64,000 nucleotides of DNA from UBA9076 sp964418835 (lineage in GTDB: Bacteria; Bacillota_I; Bacilli_A; Erysipelotrichales; Erysipelotrichaceae): NCBI GenBank assembly GCA_964418835.1, contig CAYQNJ010000005.1, positions 27,971 through 91,970 of the forward strand, read 5' to 3'. A model generated the notes under the pieces. That model ran no database searches. It was not told where the DNA came from and saw nothing but the letters and a program-made list of their open reading frames with translations. The position numbers and the translations under genes were made by a program. Shown here in pieces: positions 26,841 to 35,406 of the stretch (the stretch's first letter is position 1; each line of letters opens with the position of its first letter).

Positions 26841-28235
26841 ATGGCATTTGATTCGTTGAGTGATAAATTAAATAAGGCGTTTAAAAACATATCAGGTCAA
26901 GGTAAGTTAACTGATGACAATATGGAAGGGATGCTTAAAGAGATAAGATTGGCTTTGTTAGAAGCTGATGTTAACTATAAGATAGTAAAAGATTTTTTAA
27001 ATACAGTTAAAGAAAAATCAAAGGGACAAGAAGTACTTGATTCAGTTAATCCTGGTCAAATGGTAGTAAAAATAGTTCATGATGAAATTATTACTTTACT
27101 TGGTGAAGCTAAGGCTGATGTAAATTTCAAAGAAGATGGTATTACTACTATTATGATGGTTGGTTTACAAGGTACTGGAAAAACAACAAGTGTTGCAAAG
27201 ATTGCAAATATTTTTAAGAATAAGTTAGATAGAAAAGTATTGTTAGTTGCCGCAGATATTGTTAGACCTGCAGCAATTGATCAATTAAAAACTTTAGGAG
27301 AATCTATTGAAATAGAAGTTTTTAGTTTAGGTAGTAGCGTTAGCCCAGTAGATACTAGTATAAAGGCTTTAGAATATGCAAAAGAAAAGGGCTATAATAC
27401 TGTTTTAATAGATACTGCTGGTCGCTTACATATTGATGAGGCTTTAATGGGTGAACTTATTAGTATTAATGAATCAGTAAAAGCGGATGAAATACTGTTA
27501 ACTGTTGATGCTATGACAGGTCAAGATATTGTAAATGTTGCAAAATCGTTCCATGAACAATTACCTATTACTGGTTTAGTTGTAACTAAGTTTGATGGTG
27601 ATTCTAGAGGTGGGGGTGTTTTATCTGTTAGATCTATTACACAAGTACCTATAAAATTTGTTGGTCAAGGTGAAAAGATAGAAGATATGGATATTTTCTA
27701 TCCTGAAAGAATGGCTGATAGAATTTTAGGTATGGGAGATATTGTTTCTTTTGTTGAACATGCACAAGAAAAGATGGATCTTGAAGAGGCAGAAAAAAGT
27801 GCTCAACGTATGCTTGAGGGTAAATTTACAATGAATGATATGTTATTCCAATTAGAACAAACTACAAAACTTGGTCCTTTAAGTGGAATAATGAAAATGT
27901 TACCTGGTATGTCTAATCTTGCAAACAGTTTCAATGATGAAGATGCAAACAAACAATTAAAGAAAACAAAAGCAATTATACAAAGTATGACAAAAACAGA
28001 AAGAGAAGATCCATCTGTTATGAGAAGTTCACATAAAAGAAGAATTGCGGCAGGTAGTGGTACTTCTGTAAATGAGGTAAATAAATTAGTTAATCAGTAT
28101 GGAAAAATGAAACAAATGTTTTCTCAAATTGGAAATATTCAAAAAAGAGGTGGATTTAACGAAGATACACTTAATAAAATGATGGATAATTTACAAGGTG
28201 GGATACCTAAACAAAGGGGAAAATGGAAATTTTAA
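26841..28235 (+). CDS. ffh: Signal recognition particle protein Ffh
   Basis: SRP54 GTPase that targets nascent membrane and secreted proteins to FtsY/SecYEG. N domain (1-85), G domain with LQGTGKTTS (about 108-116), DTAGRLH and TKFDGDSRGGG, and a methionine-rich M domain (about 300-440) with GMSNL and RIAAGSGTS. Length 464 aa is standard. The neighbouring ylxM and ftsY genes are not upstream here. It opens the ffh-rpsP-khpA-rimM-trmD-rplS block. Confidence 0.97.
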   Translation: MAFDSLSDKLNKAFKNISGQGKLTDDNMEGMLKEIRLALLEADVNYKIVKDFLNTVKEKSKGQEVLDSVNPGQMVVKIVHDEIITLLGEAKADVNFKEDGITTIMMVGLQGTGKTTSVAKIANIFKNKLDRKVLLVAADIVRPAAIDQLKTLGESIEIEVFSLGSSVSPVDTSIKALEYAKEKGYNTVLIDTAGRLHIDEALMGELISINESVKADEILLTVDAMTGQDIVNVAKSFHEQLPITGLVVTKFDGDSRGGGVLSVRSITQVPIKFVGQGEKIEDMDIFYPERMADRILGMGDIVSFVEHAQEKMDLEEAEKSAQRMLEGKFTMNDMLFQLEQTTKLGPLSGIMKMLPGMSNLANSFNDEDANKQLKKTKAIIQSMTKTEREDPSVMRSSHKRRIAAGSGTSVNEVNKLVNQYGKMKQMFSQIGNIQKRGGFNEDTLNKMMDNLQGGIPKQRGKWKF

Positions 28236-28253
28236 CCTGTTAAGTAAAAATGC

Positions 28254-28281
28254 TTGACACCTTTAAAAGATATGGTATTAT
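28254..28281 (+). promoter_or_regulatory. Strong promoter for rpsP
   Basis: TTGACA (28254-28259), 16-nt spacer, TATTAT (28276-28281) with a TGG extension before the -10. It separates rpsP transcription from ffh. Confidence 0.85.
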
Positions 28282-28310
28282 ATTCAAGTGAATATAAGGA
28301 GGACATTAAA

Positions 28311-28586
28311 ATGGCAGTAAAATTACGTTTAAAACGTATGGGTGCTAAAAAAGCTCCGTTCTATAGAATAGTTGCAGCTGATTCAAGATTCCCTAGAGAT
28401 GGTCGTTCAATTGAAGTTATTGGTTATATCAATCCTACAACTGAACCAGCTACTGTAAAGGTAGATGCAGAATTAGCAATGAAATGGTTAAAGAATGGTG
28501 CACAACCATCTGATACAGTTCGTAATATTCTTTCTGAACAAGGAATTATGAAGCAATACCACGAAGAGAAAAAGAAGAGTAAATAG
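28311..28586 (+). CDS. rpsP: Ribosomal protein S16
   Basis: 30S subunit protein, 91 aa, opening MAVKLRLKRMGAKKAPFYR with the conserved ADSRFPRDGRSIE. The start at 28311 follows AAGGAGG. Arg codons here are often CGT, unlike the AGA favoured in neighbours, as expected for a highly expressed gene. It is cotranscribed with khpA, which starts 2 nt after its stop. Confidence 0.97.
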   Translation: MAVKLRLKRMGAKKAPFYRIVAADSRFPRDGRSIEVIGYINPTTEPATVKVDAELAMKWLKNGAQPSDTVRNILSEQGIMKQYHEEKKKSK

Positions 28587-28588
28587 TT

Positions 28589-28837
28589 ATGGTGGAATTA
28601 GATAAAGTTTTGTTCAATCTTGTTAAACCTATGGTAGATGATGTTAACAGTTTAGATGTTCGTCAAATGCCTAGTTTAAACGAGAATGAAGTAGTTCTAT
28701 ATGTTTATGCTGCAAATGATGATGTAGCAAGACTAGTAGGACGTCAAGGGTCTATGGCTGTTGCTTTAAGACAAATGATGTCAATTGCATCTCATGTTCA
28801 AAACAAGAAGATTACCATAAAGTTTGAATCAATTTAA
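28589..28837 (+). CDS. khpA: KH-domain RNA-binding protein KhpA
   Basis: Single KH domain protein, 82 aa, with the GxxG loop in RLVGRQGSMAVALRQM. In related bacteria KhpA partners with KhpB (EloR/Jag) to influence cell elongation and sRNA/mRNA binding. The rpsP-khpA-rimM order is conserved across Bacillota. It starts 2 nt after the rpsP stop. Confidence 0.92.
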   Translation: MVELDKVLFNLVKPMVDDVNSLDVRQMPSLNENEVVLYVYAANDDVARLVGRQGSMAVALRQMMSIASHVQNKKITIKFESI

Positions 28838-28858
28838 GGATGCTATGCATCCTTTTTT
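28836..28858 (+). terminator. Terminator after khpA
   Basis: AAGGATGC-TAT-GCATCCTT followed by TTTT; the rimM RBS begins immediately after. Confidence 0.85.
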
Positions 28859-28869
28859 AAGAGGTATAT

Positions 28870-29376
28870 ATGGAATATTTAAGAATTGGAGTTATTGTAA
28901 ATACTTTTGGGTTAAAAGGAGAAGTTAAGATAAAAAGTTTCTCTGATTTTGATGATGAAAGATATCAAAAGAATAATGAAGTTTTAGTTTTTTATAATAA
29001 TCAATATGTTTCATTAAAAGTAAATACTTATAGAATTAATAAAGGTATGAACATTGTTTCTTTTATAGACCATAACGACATTAACTTAATTGAAAAATAT
29101 AAGGGTTGTGATCTTTTTGTGGATAGAAGTAAAATAAAACCTTTAAAAAAGGGTGAGTACTATAGATTTGAGTTAATTGGTTTAAGTGTATTTGATCTTG
29201 ATAACAATTATTTAGGTGAGGTTATTAAAGTTGAGGATATGGGATATAATACAAATCTAAGAATTGAGAGAGAAGATAAAACTACATTTCTTGTGCCAAA
29301 TATTAAAGAATTTGTAAGACTTGTTAATTTAGAAGATAAGAAAATGTGTATTAAAACATTAGAGGGTTTAGTATGA
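28870..29376 (+). CDS. rimM: Ribosome maturation factor RimM
   Basis: Assembly factor for the 30S head that binds S19. The N-terminal domain (IGVIVNTFGLKGEVKIKSFSD) and the C-terminal PRC-barrel (YYRFELIGLSVFD..LGEV, ending FVPNIKEFV-like) are clear. 168 aa. AAGAGG precedes the ATG. Its stop TGA overlaps the trmD start (ATGA), so both are coupled. Confidence 0.95.
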   Translation: MEYLRIGVIVNTFGLKGEVKIKSFSDFDDERYQKNNEVLVFYNNQYVSLKVNTYRINKGMNIVSFIDHNDINLIEKYKGCDLFVDRSKIKPLKKGEYYRFELIGLSVFDLDNNYLGEVIKVEDMGYNTNLRIEREDKTTFLVPNIKEFVRLVNLEDKKMCIKTLEGLV

Positions 29377-30086
29377 AAATAAGTATACTTACATTATTTC
29401 CTGAAATGTTTGAAGCTGTGTTTAACTCTTCAATAATTAAAAGAGCTATTACTAATGAAAAGGTAGAAATTGAATTAATAAATATAAGAGATTTTAGTGA
29501 TGACAAACATAATCATGTGGATGATACTACATATGGTGGTGGTAGTGGAATGGTTATTAAGTGTCAACCAGTTTTAGATGCATTATATTCAATTAAAAGT
29601 AATGATTCTTATGTTATATTAACTGCACCAGTAGGGAAGGTATACAAACAAGAACATGCTAGAAACCTAGTTAAAAAGGACCATATAATTATTATATGTG
29701 GGCATTATGAAGGCATAGATGCAAGAGTTTATAAACATTGTGATGAATTGATTAGTATAGGTGATTATATTTTAACTGGTGGAGAACTTGCGGCTATGGT
29801 AATTAGTGATTCAATTATTAGATTGAAAGATGGAGTAATTGATGAAGGTAGTGCAAATGAAGAATCATTTGAAGAGGGTTTATTAGAATATCCTCATTAC
29901 ACTAAACCATATGATTATAATGGTGATGTTGTTCCAGAAGTACTAATTAGTGGTCATCATGAAAATATAAGAAAATATAGATTAAAAGAGTCATTAAGAC
30001 TTACAAAAAAGTATAGACCTGATTTACTTGAAGGAAGAAATTTTACCAAGGAAGAACTAAAGTTTTTATCAGAAATTGATGATTGA
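29373..30086 (+). CDS. trmD: tRNA (guanine-N1-)-methyltransferase
   Basis: SAM-dependent SPOUT enzyme making m1G37 in tRNAs, which prevents +1 frameshifting. It opens MKISILTLFPEMFEAV and has DDTTYGGGSGMV, ICGHYEGIDAR and the knot segment SIGDYILTGGELAAM. 237 aa is the usual length. Translationally coupled to rimM by a 4-nt overlap; the promoter for rplS starts inside its last codons. Confidence 0.97.
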   Translation: MKISILTLFPEMFEAVFNSSIIKRAITNEKVEIELINIRDFSDDKHNHVDDTTYGGGSGMVIKCQPVLDALYSIKSNDSYVILTAPVGKVYKQEHARNLVKKDHIIIICGHYEGIDARVYKHCDELISIGDYILTGGELAAMVISDSIIRLKDGVIDEGSANEESFEEGLLEYPHYTKPYDYNGDVVPEVLISGHHENIRKYRLKESLRLTKKYRPDLLEGRNFTKEELKFLSEIDD

Positions 30087-30111
30087 TTTAATTTTGTTAA
30101 TATGTTATTAT
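30083..30111 (+). promoter_or_regulatory. Promoter for rplS
   Basis: TTGATT (30083-30088), 17-nt spacer, TATTAT (30106-30111) with a TGT extension before the -10. The -35 overlaps the trmD stop codon. Confidence 0.8.
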
Positions 30112-30116
30112 CATTA

Positions 30117-30190
30117 GGCGCATGTCGTATCGATACTCCGCTGATCATTAAGATGTATGAGTGTTTGATTATAATATCGATGAAGGAGAA
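30117..30190 (+). promoter_or_regulatory. rplS 5' leader, probable L19 autoregulatory leader RNA
   Basis: About 75 nt of transcribed leader between the predicted start near 30117 and the rplS RBS. ATCGATA at 30129-30135 can pair with TATCGAT at 30176-30182, just 3 nt before AAGGAG, giving a fold that could control access to the ribosome binding site. Its position and size fit the known L19 leader of Bacillota, but I identify it by context and pairing only. Confidence 0.5.
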
Positions 30191-30195
30191 AGATG

Positions 30196-30543
30196 ATGAA
30201 TTTAAGATTAGTTGATGAAATTACTAACAAACAATTACGTACTGACATTCCTGAATTCCGTTCTGGAACAACAGTGAAAGTATACGTAAGAATCAAAGAA
30301 GGCGATAAGTCTCGTATCCAAATTTTCGAAGGTCTAGTTATTAAAAGACAAGGAAAAGGCATTGGAGAAACATTTACAGTTAGAAAAATATCTAACGGTG
30401 TAGGAGTTGAAAGAACATTCCCTATTCATTCACCAATAATTGACAAAGTTACTGTTGAAAGAGTTGGTAAGGTTAGAAGAGCTAAACTATACTACTTACG
30501 TGGTAGATCTGGTAAAGCTGCTAGAATTAAAGAAGTTAGATAA
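30196..30543 (+). CDS. rplS: Ribosomal protein L19
   Basis: 50S protein at the subunit interface, 115 aa. Typical segments are DIPEFRSGTTVKVYVRI, EGLVIKRQGKGIGETFTVRK and the C-terminal KLYYLRGRSGKAARIKE. Two adjacent ATG codons exist; the second (30196) is 7 nt from GGAG and fits better than 30193. It has its own promoter, structured leader and terminator. Confidence 0.97.
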   Translation: MNLRLVDEITNKQLRTDIPEFRSGTTVKVYVRIKEGDKSRIQIFEGLVIKRQGKGIGETFTVRKISNGVGVERTFPIHSPIIDKVTVERVGKVRRAKLYYLRGRSGKAARIKEVR

Positions 30544-30566
30544 AGTCGGTATAACCGACTTTTTTC
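30542..30566 (+). terminator. Terminator after rplS
   Basis: AAGTCGGT-ATA-ACCGACTT followed by TTTT. Confidence 0.9.
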
Positions 30567-30590
30567 TATTATAATTAAATAGAGGTATAT

Positions 30591-31106
30591 ATGGATAATA
30601 TAAAAAAAGAATTAATTAGTTTATTAAAAACATTAGTAGTTAGTTTAATAATAGTTTATGTTTTAAATAATTTTGTGTTTAGACCTGTAAAAGTTCAAGG
30701 GAGTTCTATGTATCCAAATTTAATTGATGGTGAGTATGGAATTTCTAGTATATTTAATTTGAAAAAAGAAGGAATTGAAAGATTTGATATTGTAATAATA
30801 TATATACCTGAAAATAATGAATATTTAGTTAAAAGAGTGATAGGATTACCTAATGAAAAGATAAGTTATAATGATAATAAGTTATATGTTAATGGTGAGT
30901 ATGTTGAAGAACCTTTTTTAAATGGTATTAATACTTTTAATATTGATGAGATGTTAGTAGAGGATAATAAGTATTATTGTTTAGGAGATAATAGAGAATA
31001 TTCAAAAGATTCTAGGTTTTATGGTAGTTTTTCAATGGATCAAATAAAAAGCAAGGATATATATGTGATTTATCCTTTTGATAAGATAGGAAGGAAGATA
31101 AAATGA
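30591..31106 (+). CDS. lepB: Signal peptidase I
   Basis: Membrane-bound peptidase that removes signal peptides from secreted proteins such as the autolysin encoded at 52.3 kb. One N-terminal transmembrane helix (about 8-30). Catalytic Ser is S39 in QGSSMYP and the general base Lys is K81 in LVKRVIGLP; the late box LGDNREYSKDSR is present. 171 aa, similar to Bacillus SipS. AGAGG precedes the ATG. It overlaps rbgA by 4 nt. Confidence 0.95.
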   Translation: MDNIKKELISLLKTLVVSLIIVYVLNNFVFRPVKVQGSSMYPNLIDGEYGISSIFNLKKEGIERFDIVIIYIPENNEYLVKRVIGLPNEKISYNDNKLYVNGEYVEEPFLNGINTFNIDEMLVEDNKYYCLGDNREYSKDSRFYGSFSMDQIKSKDIYVIYPFDKIGRKIK

Positions 31107-31957
31107 CACAAATACAATGGTTCCCTGGTCATATGACTAAAGCTAAAAGAGAGATGGAAGCATCTCTTAAGTTAGTTGATATGGTAATTGAAATAAGAGA
31201 TGCTAGGATACCTAATTCTTCTAGTAATCCTATGTTAAGAGAAATGATTAATCATAAGCCTTATTTAATTTTATTGTCAAAAAAAGATAAGGCAGATGAT
31301 TTAAAAACTAAACAATGGGTTGAGTATTTTAAGGATAAAGGTATAGCTTGTGTTGAAGTTGATTTACTTAAAGATAATGTAATTAAACTGGTTAAGGATG
31401 AAGTTCATAAGATAATGAAACCTTGGATTGATAAACAAAAATCAAGGGGGATTAATCCTAGGGCTATAAGAGTAATGGTTAGTGGTATACCTAATGTTGG
31501 TAAGAGTACTTTAATTAATAGGATAGCGAAAAAGAAGATCGCAAAGACTGCGGATAAACCTGGAGTCACAAGAAGTTTACAATGGATAAGATTAGATAAG
31601 GATATTGATTTATTAGATACTCCTGGAATATTATGGCCAAAATTTGATAATGAGACTATTGGTTTAAATCTTGCGGTAGTAGGGTCTATTAATGATGATA
31701 TTTTAGATGTTGAACAAATTTCTGTTTATGCTTTAAAGTACTTAGTTAATAAATATCCTAACTTTATTAAAGAAAGATACAATATAGAAATTGATGAAGA
31801 TCCTTATGTAATGTTAGAAAATATAGGAAATTCAAAAGGTTTATTAAGAAAAGGTGAAGTTGATTTTGAAAGAACAATGAAGTATTTTTTAACTGAAATC
31901 AGAAATGATAAGATTGGTAAGATAACTTGGGAAGAAGTAAATGAAGAAAACAACTAA
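31103..31957 (+). CDS. rbgA: Ribosome biogenesis GTPase RbgA (YlqF)
   Basis: Circularly permuted GTPase needed for late 50S assembly. It opens IQWFPGHMTKAKRE; G motifs run in permuted order: G4 as LLSKKDKAD (a variant of NKxD), then G1 GIPNVGKST and G3 DTPG. Length 284 aa. It overlaps lepB by 4 nt upstream and rnhB by 17 nt downstream, and follows rplS as in other Bacillota. Confidence 0.95.
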   Translation: MTQIQWFPGHMTKAKREMEASLKLVDMVIEIRDARIPNSSSNPMLREMINHKPYLILLSKKDKADDLKTKQWVEYFKDKGIACVEVDLLKDNVIKLVKDEVHKIMKPWIDKQKSRGINPRAIRVMVSGIPNVGKSTLINRIAKKKIAKTADKPGVTRSLQWIRLDKDIDLLDTPGILWPKFDNETIGLNLAVVGSINDDILDVEQISVYALKYLVNKYPNFIKERYNIEIDEDPYVMLENIGNSKGLLRKGEVDFERTMKYFLTEIRNDKIGKITWEEVNEENN

Positions 31958-32552
31958 TGAATATGAACATAAATATTGGCCTAGTACTGTTATAGGTATT
32001 GATGAGGCTGGAAGGGGTCCTTTAGCTGGACCTTTAGTAGTTGCTGGTGTAATCTTTCCTAGTGGTTATAAAAATGAAAATATTTATGATTCTAAAGGAA
32101 TAAGTGAAAAAAGAAGAAATGAATTATTTAATATTATTAAAGAAGATGCTTTAGAATATGAAATATTAATTATTTCAAGTGAGGAAATAGATAAAGTTAA
32201 TATATTACAAGCCACAAAAAATGGAATGTTTGAAATAGGTAGTATTTTAAATAGTAATATTGTGTTAACTGATGCTGTTGATATTAAAATAGAAAATAAA
32301 ACAGTTATACCAATAATTAAAGGTGATCAAAAAAGTATCAGTATAGCAGGTGCTAGTATTTTAGCAAAAGTTACTAGGGATAGTATTATGGATGAATATC
32401 ATAAAATGTATCCTGAGTATGGATTTAATAAAAATAAAGGTTATCCAACAAAACTACACTTAGAAGCTTTAGAAAAATATGGAATATTAGATATTCATAG
32501 AAAAACATTTGGACCGGTTTCAAAACATAATCAACTTAGATTAGATATATAG
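31941..32552 (+). CDS. rnhB: Ribonuclease HII
   Basis: Removes misincorporated ribonucleotides and RNA in RNA-DNA hybrids. The catalytic DEAGRGPLAGP motif is at residues 21-31, with VLTDAVD supplying a further acidic residue and GDQKSISIAGASILAKVTRD conserved. 203 aa. It starts inside the end of rbgA, with GGAAG just upstream. Confidence 0.96.
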   Translation: MKKTTNEYEHKYWPSTVIGIDEAGRGPLAGPLVVAGVIFPSGYKNENIYDSKGISEKRRNELFNIIKEDALEYEILIISSEEIDKVNILQATKNGMFEIGSILNSNIVLTDAVDIKIENKTVIPIIKGDQKSISIAGASILAKVTRDSIMDEYHKMYPEYGFNKNKGYPTKLHLEALEKYGILDIHRKTFGPVSKHNQLRLDI

Positions 32553-32591
32553 GATAAATATTAATATCTATAATACTTTCTAGAGGTATTT

Positions 32592-33308
32592 ATGGATATT
32601 AAAGACAAAATAGTTCAATATGCGTATATGTATGATGGGGATTTTAATAAGATTAGTAATGCAATAATTAACAATGAAAAAATATATAAACAAGAAATTA
32701 AAGATAACTATATTACTTATTTAGATAAAGAATATCCCATTGAGTTTAAGAAACTAAGGTTTCCACCATGGGTTATTTTTTATAAAGGAGATATTAGTTT
32801 GCTTAATAAAAAGTGTATTAGTATTGTAGGTTCTAGAAATGCATGTGATTATGGTATAAAAGTAACTAAAGAGATTGTCAGAAAGTATAATGATAAAGTG
32901 ATTGTGTCAGGTCTTGCTAAAGGGATAGATGCAATAGCTCATAGAGAGGCAATTAAATATAGTAAGACTATTGGTATTATTGGTAGTGGCATATCTATCA
33001 AATATCCTTATTGTAATAAAGATATTTATGATATTATGGAAAAAGAGCACCTAATTATTAGTGAATATCCATATCATACAAAGGTAAAAAGACATCATTT
33101 TCCATTTAGAAATAGATTGATTGCAAGTTTAGGAGAATGTTTATATGTTAGTCAAGCAAAGATAAAAAGTGGTACTATGCTTAGTGTTAATGAGGCAATT
33201 AATTTATCTAAGGATGTTTGGGTTGTACCATATCCACTTTATGAAGAAGAGGGCAAAGGTTGTAATTTATTAATTAGTCAGGGTGCTAACATCTTGACAG
33301 AAATATAA
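32592..33308 (+). CDS. dprA: DNA processing protein DprA, short form
   Basis: Loads RecA on incoming single-stranded DNA in transformation. The Rossmann-like core is clear: SIVGSRNACDYG, VSGLAKGIDAIAHR, IGSGISIKYPYCNK and ISEYP, followed by HHFPFRNRLIA. At 238 aa it is shorter than many DprA proteins and lacks the C-terminal winged-helix region, ending GANILTEI. The N-terminal domain is also compact. Located just before topA as in Bacillus. Competence genes are not visible here. Confidence 0.92.
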   Translation: MDIKDKIVQYAYMYDGDFNKISNAIINNEKIYKQEIKDNYITYLDKEYPIEFKKLRFPPWVIFYKGDISLLNKKCISIVGSRNACDYGIKVTKEIVRKYNDKVIVSGLAKGIDAIAHREAIKYSKTIGIIGSGISIKYPYCNKDIYDIMEKEHLIISEYPYHTKVKRHHFPFRNRLIASLGECLYVSQAKIKSGTMLSVNEAINLSKDVWVVPYPLYEEEGKGCNLLISQGANILTEI

Positions 33309-33360
33309 ATAGTGTAATAATTATTAATCTTAGTGATACATTTGTTTAGGAGGAATTTTA

Positions 33361-35406
33361 ATGAAGAACTTAGTAATAGTGGAATCACCTTCAAAATCAA
33401 AGACTATTGAAAAATATTTAGGTAAAAATTATTCGGTAGTTTCAAGTAAAGGTCATATTAGGGATCTTGCGATTAAAGGTAAAGGTGGTTTAGGAATAGA
33501 TATAGAAAATGGTTTTATACCTACATATGTTGTTTCTAAGGATAAAAAAGATGTTGTTAAAGATTTAAAAAGTCAGGTTAAAAAAGCTGATAATGTTTAT
33601 CTTGCGACTGACCCTGATAGAGAGGGAGAAGCAATTTCTTGGCATTTAGCACAAGAATTAGATCTAAATACCGAAGATAATAATAGAGTTGTATTTAATG
33701 AAATAACAAAGGATGCAATAATTGATGCTTTTAATAAACCTAGAACAATAGATATGGGTTTAGTTAAATCACAAGAAACAAGAAGAATGTTAGATAGACT
33801 TATAGGTTTTAAGTTATCTAAGTTACTACAAACAAAAATAAAAAGTAAGTCTGCAGGTAGAGTTCAATCTGTAGCTTTAAAACTAATTGTTGAAAGAGAA
33901 AAAGAAATAAAAGCTTTTATTCCTGTTGAGTATTGGACACTGGATGCAATTTTTAATAAAGATAACATTTCTTTTGAGGCTGCTTTAAGTAAGATAAATG
34001 GTAAAAAAGCAGTTATTAATAATGAAGAAAAAGCAAAACTTGCATATGAGAACACTAAAGGTGAATTTGAGATAACAAGCATAAAGAAACAGATTAGAAA
34101 GAAAGAACCAAAACTTCCTTTTATAACCTCTACACTTCAACAAGAAGCTTCTACTAAACTTGGTTTTAGTGCTAGAAGAACGATGAGTGTTGCTCAAAGA
34201 CTTTATGAAGGTGTTGAATTATCTAATGGGTTAGAAGGTTTAATTACTTATATGAGAACTGATAGTACAAGATTATCTAATACATTTGTACAAAGTGCTA
34301 AAAGTAAGATTGAAAAGGATTATGGTAAGAATTATTTAGGTAAATATAAGATTAAAAATGACGAAGGTTCACAAGATGCGCATGAGGGTATTAGACCTAC
34401 TAATTTAGAAAATACCCCAGACAGTATTAAAGAATACTTAAATAATGATCAATATAAATTATATAAATTTATTTACTTTAGAGCATTAGCATCATTAATG
34501 GCTCCAGCTTTAAATAATACTGTATCAGTTGTTTTAAGTAACAATGGATATGATTTTAATGCGAATGGTACTCAATTAGAGTTTGATGGTTATTTAAAGG
34601 TTTATGGGGATTATGAGTCAAGTAAGGATGTAATCCTTCCTAATTTAGAAGAGAAAGAAAGATTAACTCCAAAGAGTATTACTTCTAATCAACACTTTAC
34701 TGAACCACCTTTAAGATATTCAGAAGCTAGATTAATAAAAGAATTAGAAGAACAAGGTATTGGTAGACCTAGCACATATGCTTTAATCATTGAAACAATT
34801 CAAGATAGAGGGTATGTGACTTTAGATAAAAATAAGGAAACAAGTAAAACAAAGGTGTTTTTTCCAACTGAACAAGGTATGCTAACTACAGAGAAATTAG
34901 ATCAGTTTTTCAGTAGTATAATTAATGTTAAATATACTGCTAATATGGAAAATGAATTAGATGAGATTGCGGATGGTAAGTTAGATAATGTAATAGCTTT
35001 GACAAAGTTTTGGGAAAAGTTTGTTCCTTTATTAGATGAAGCTAATGAAAAGATGGAAAAGATTGAACCTGAAAAAACAGGTGAAAAATGTCCTTTGTGT
35101 GGTAATGATTTAGTTATTAGAGTAGGTAGATTTGGTAAATTTATTTCTTGTTCAACTTATCCTGAATGTAAGTATACTGCTAAGATTGTTAAGGATGAGG
35201 CAGAGAAAGAGAAACCAGAACCTACAGGTAAAATGTGTCCTAGATGTGGTAGTGAATTATTAAAACGTAAATCTAGATATAATACTTATTTCCATGGTTG
35301 TTCATCATTTCCAAAATGTAACTACATGGAAACATTAGATGGTGAAGAAATAATACCTAAGGCTAAAACGAGTAAAAAGAAAACAACAAGAAGGACTAAA
35401 AAATGA
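33361..35406 (+). CDS. topA: DNA topoisomerase I
   Basis: Type IA topoisomerase relaxing negative supercoils. TOPRIM domain from VIVESPSKSKTIEKYL with DPDREGEAISWH; active-site Tyr is Y297 in YMRTDSTR. Two C-terminal four-cysteine zinc modules follow (CPLCG..CSTYPECKY and CPRCG..CSSFPKCNY), then a Lys-rich tail. 681 aa. AGGAGG precedes the ATG; trmFO overlaps by 4 nt. Confidence 0.97.
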   Translation: MKNLVIVESPSKSKTIEKYLGKNYSVVSSKGHIRDLAIKGKGGLGIDIENGFIPTYVVSKDKKDVVKDLKSQVKKADNVYLATDPDREGEAISWHLAQELDLNTEDNNRVVFNEITKDAIIDAFNKPRTIDMGLVKSQETRRMLDRLIGFKLSKLLQTKIKSKSAGRVQSVALKLIVEREKEIKAFIPVEYWTLDAIFNKDNISFEAALSKINGKKAVINNEEKAKLAYENTKGEFEITSIKKQIRKKEPKLPFITSTLQQEASTKLGFSARRTMSVAQRLYEGVELSNGLEGLITYMRTDSTRLSNTFVQSAKSKIEKDYGKNYLGKYKIKNDEGSQDAHEGIRPTNLENTPDSIKEYLNNDQYKLYKFIYFRALASLMAPALNNTVSVVLSNNGYDFNANGTQLEFDGYLKVYGDYESSKDVILPNLEEKERLTPKSITSNQHFTEPPLRYSEARLIKELEEQGIGRPSTYALIIETIQDRGYVTLDKNKETSKTKVFFPTEQGMLTTEKLDQFFSSIINVKYTANMENELDEIADGKLDNVIALTKFWEKFVPLLDEANEKMEKIEPEKTGEKCPLCGNDLVIRVGRFGKFISCSTYPECKYTAKIVKDEAEKEKPEPTGKMCPRCGSELLKRKSRYNTYFHGCSSFPKCNYMETLDGEEIIPKAKTSKKKTTRRTKK

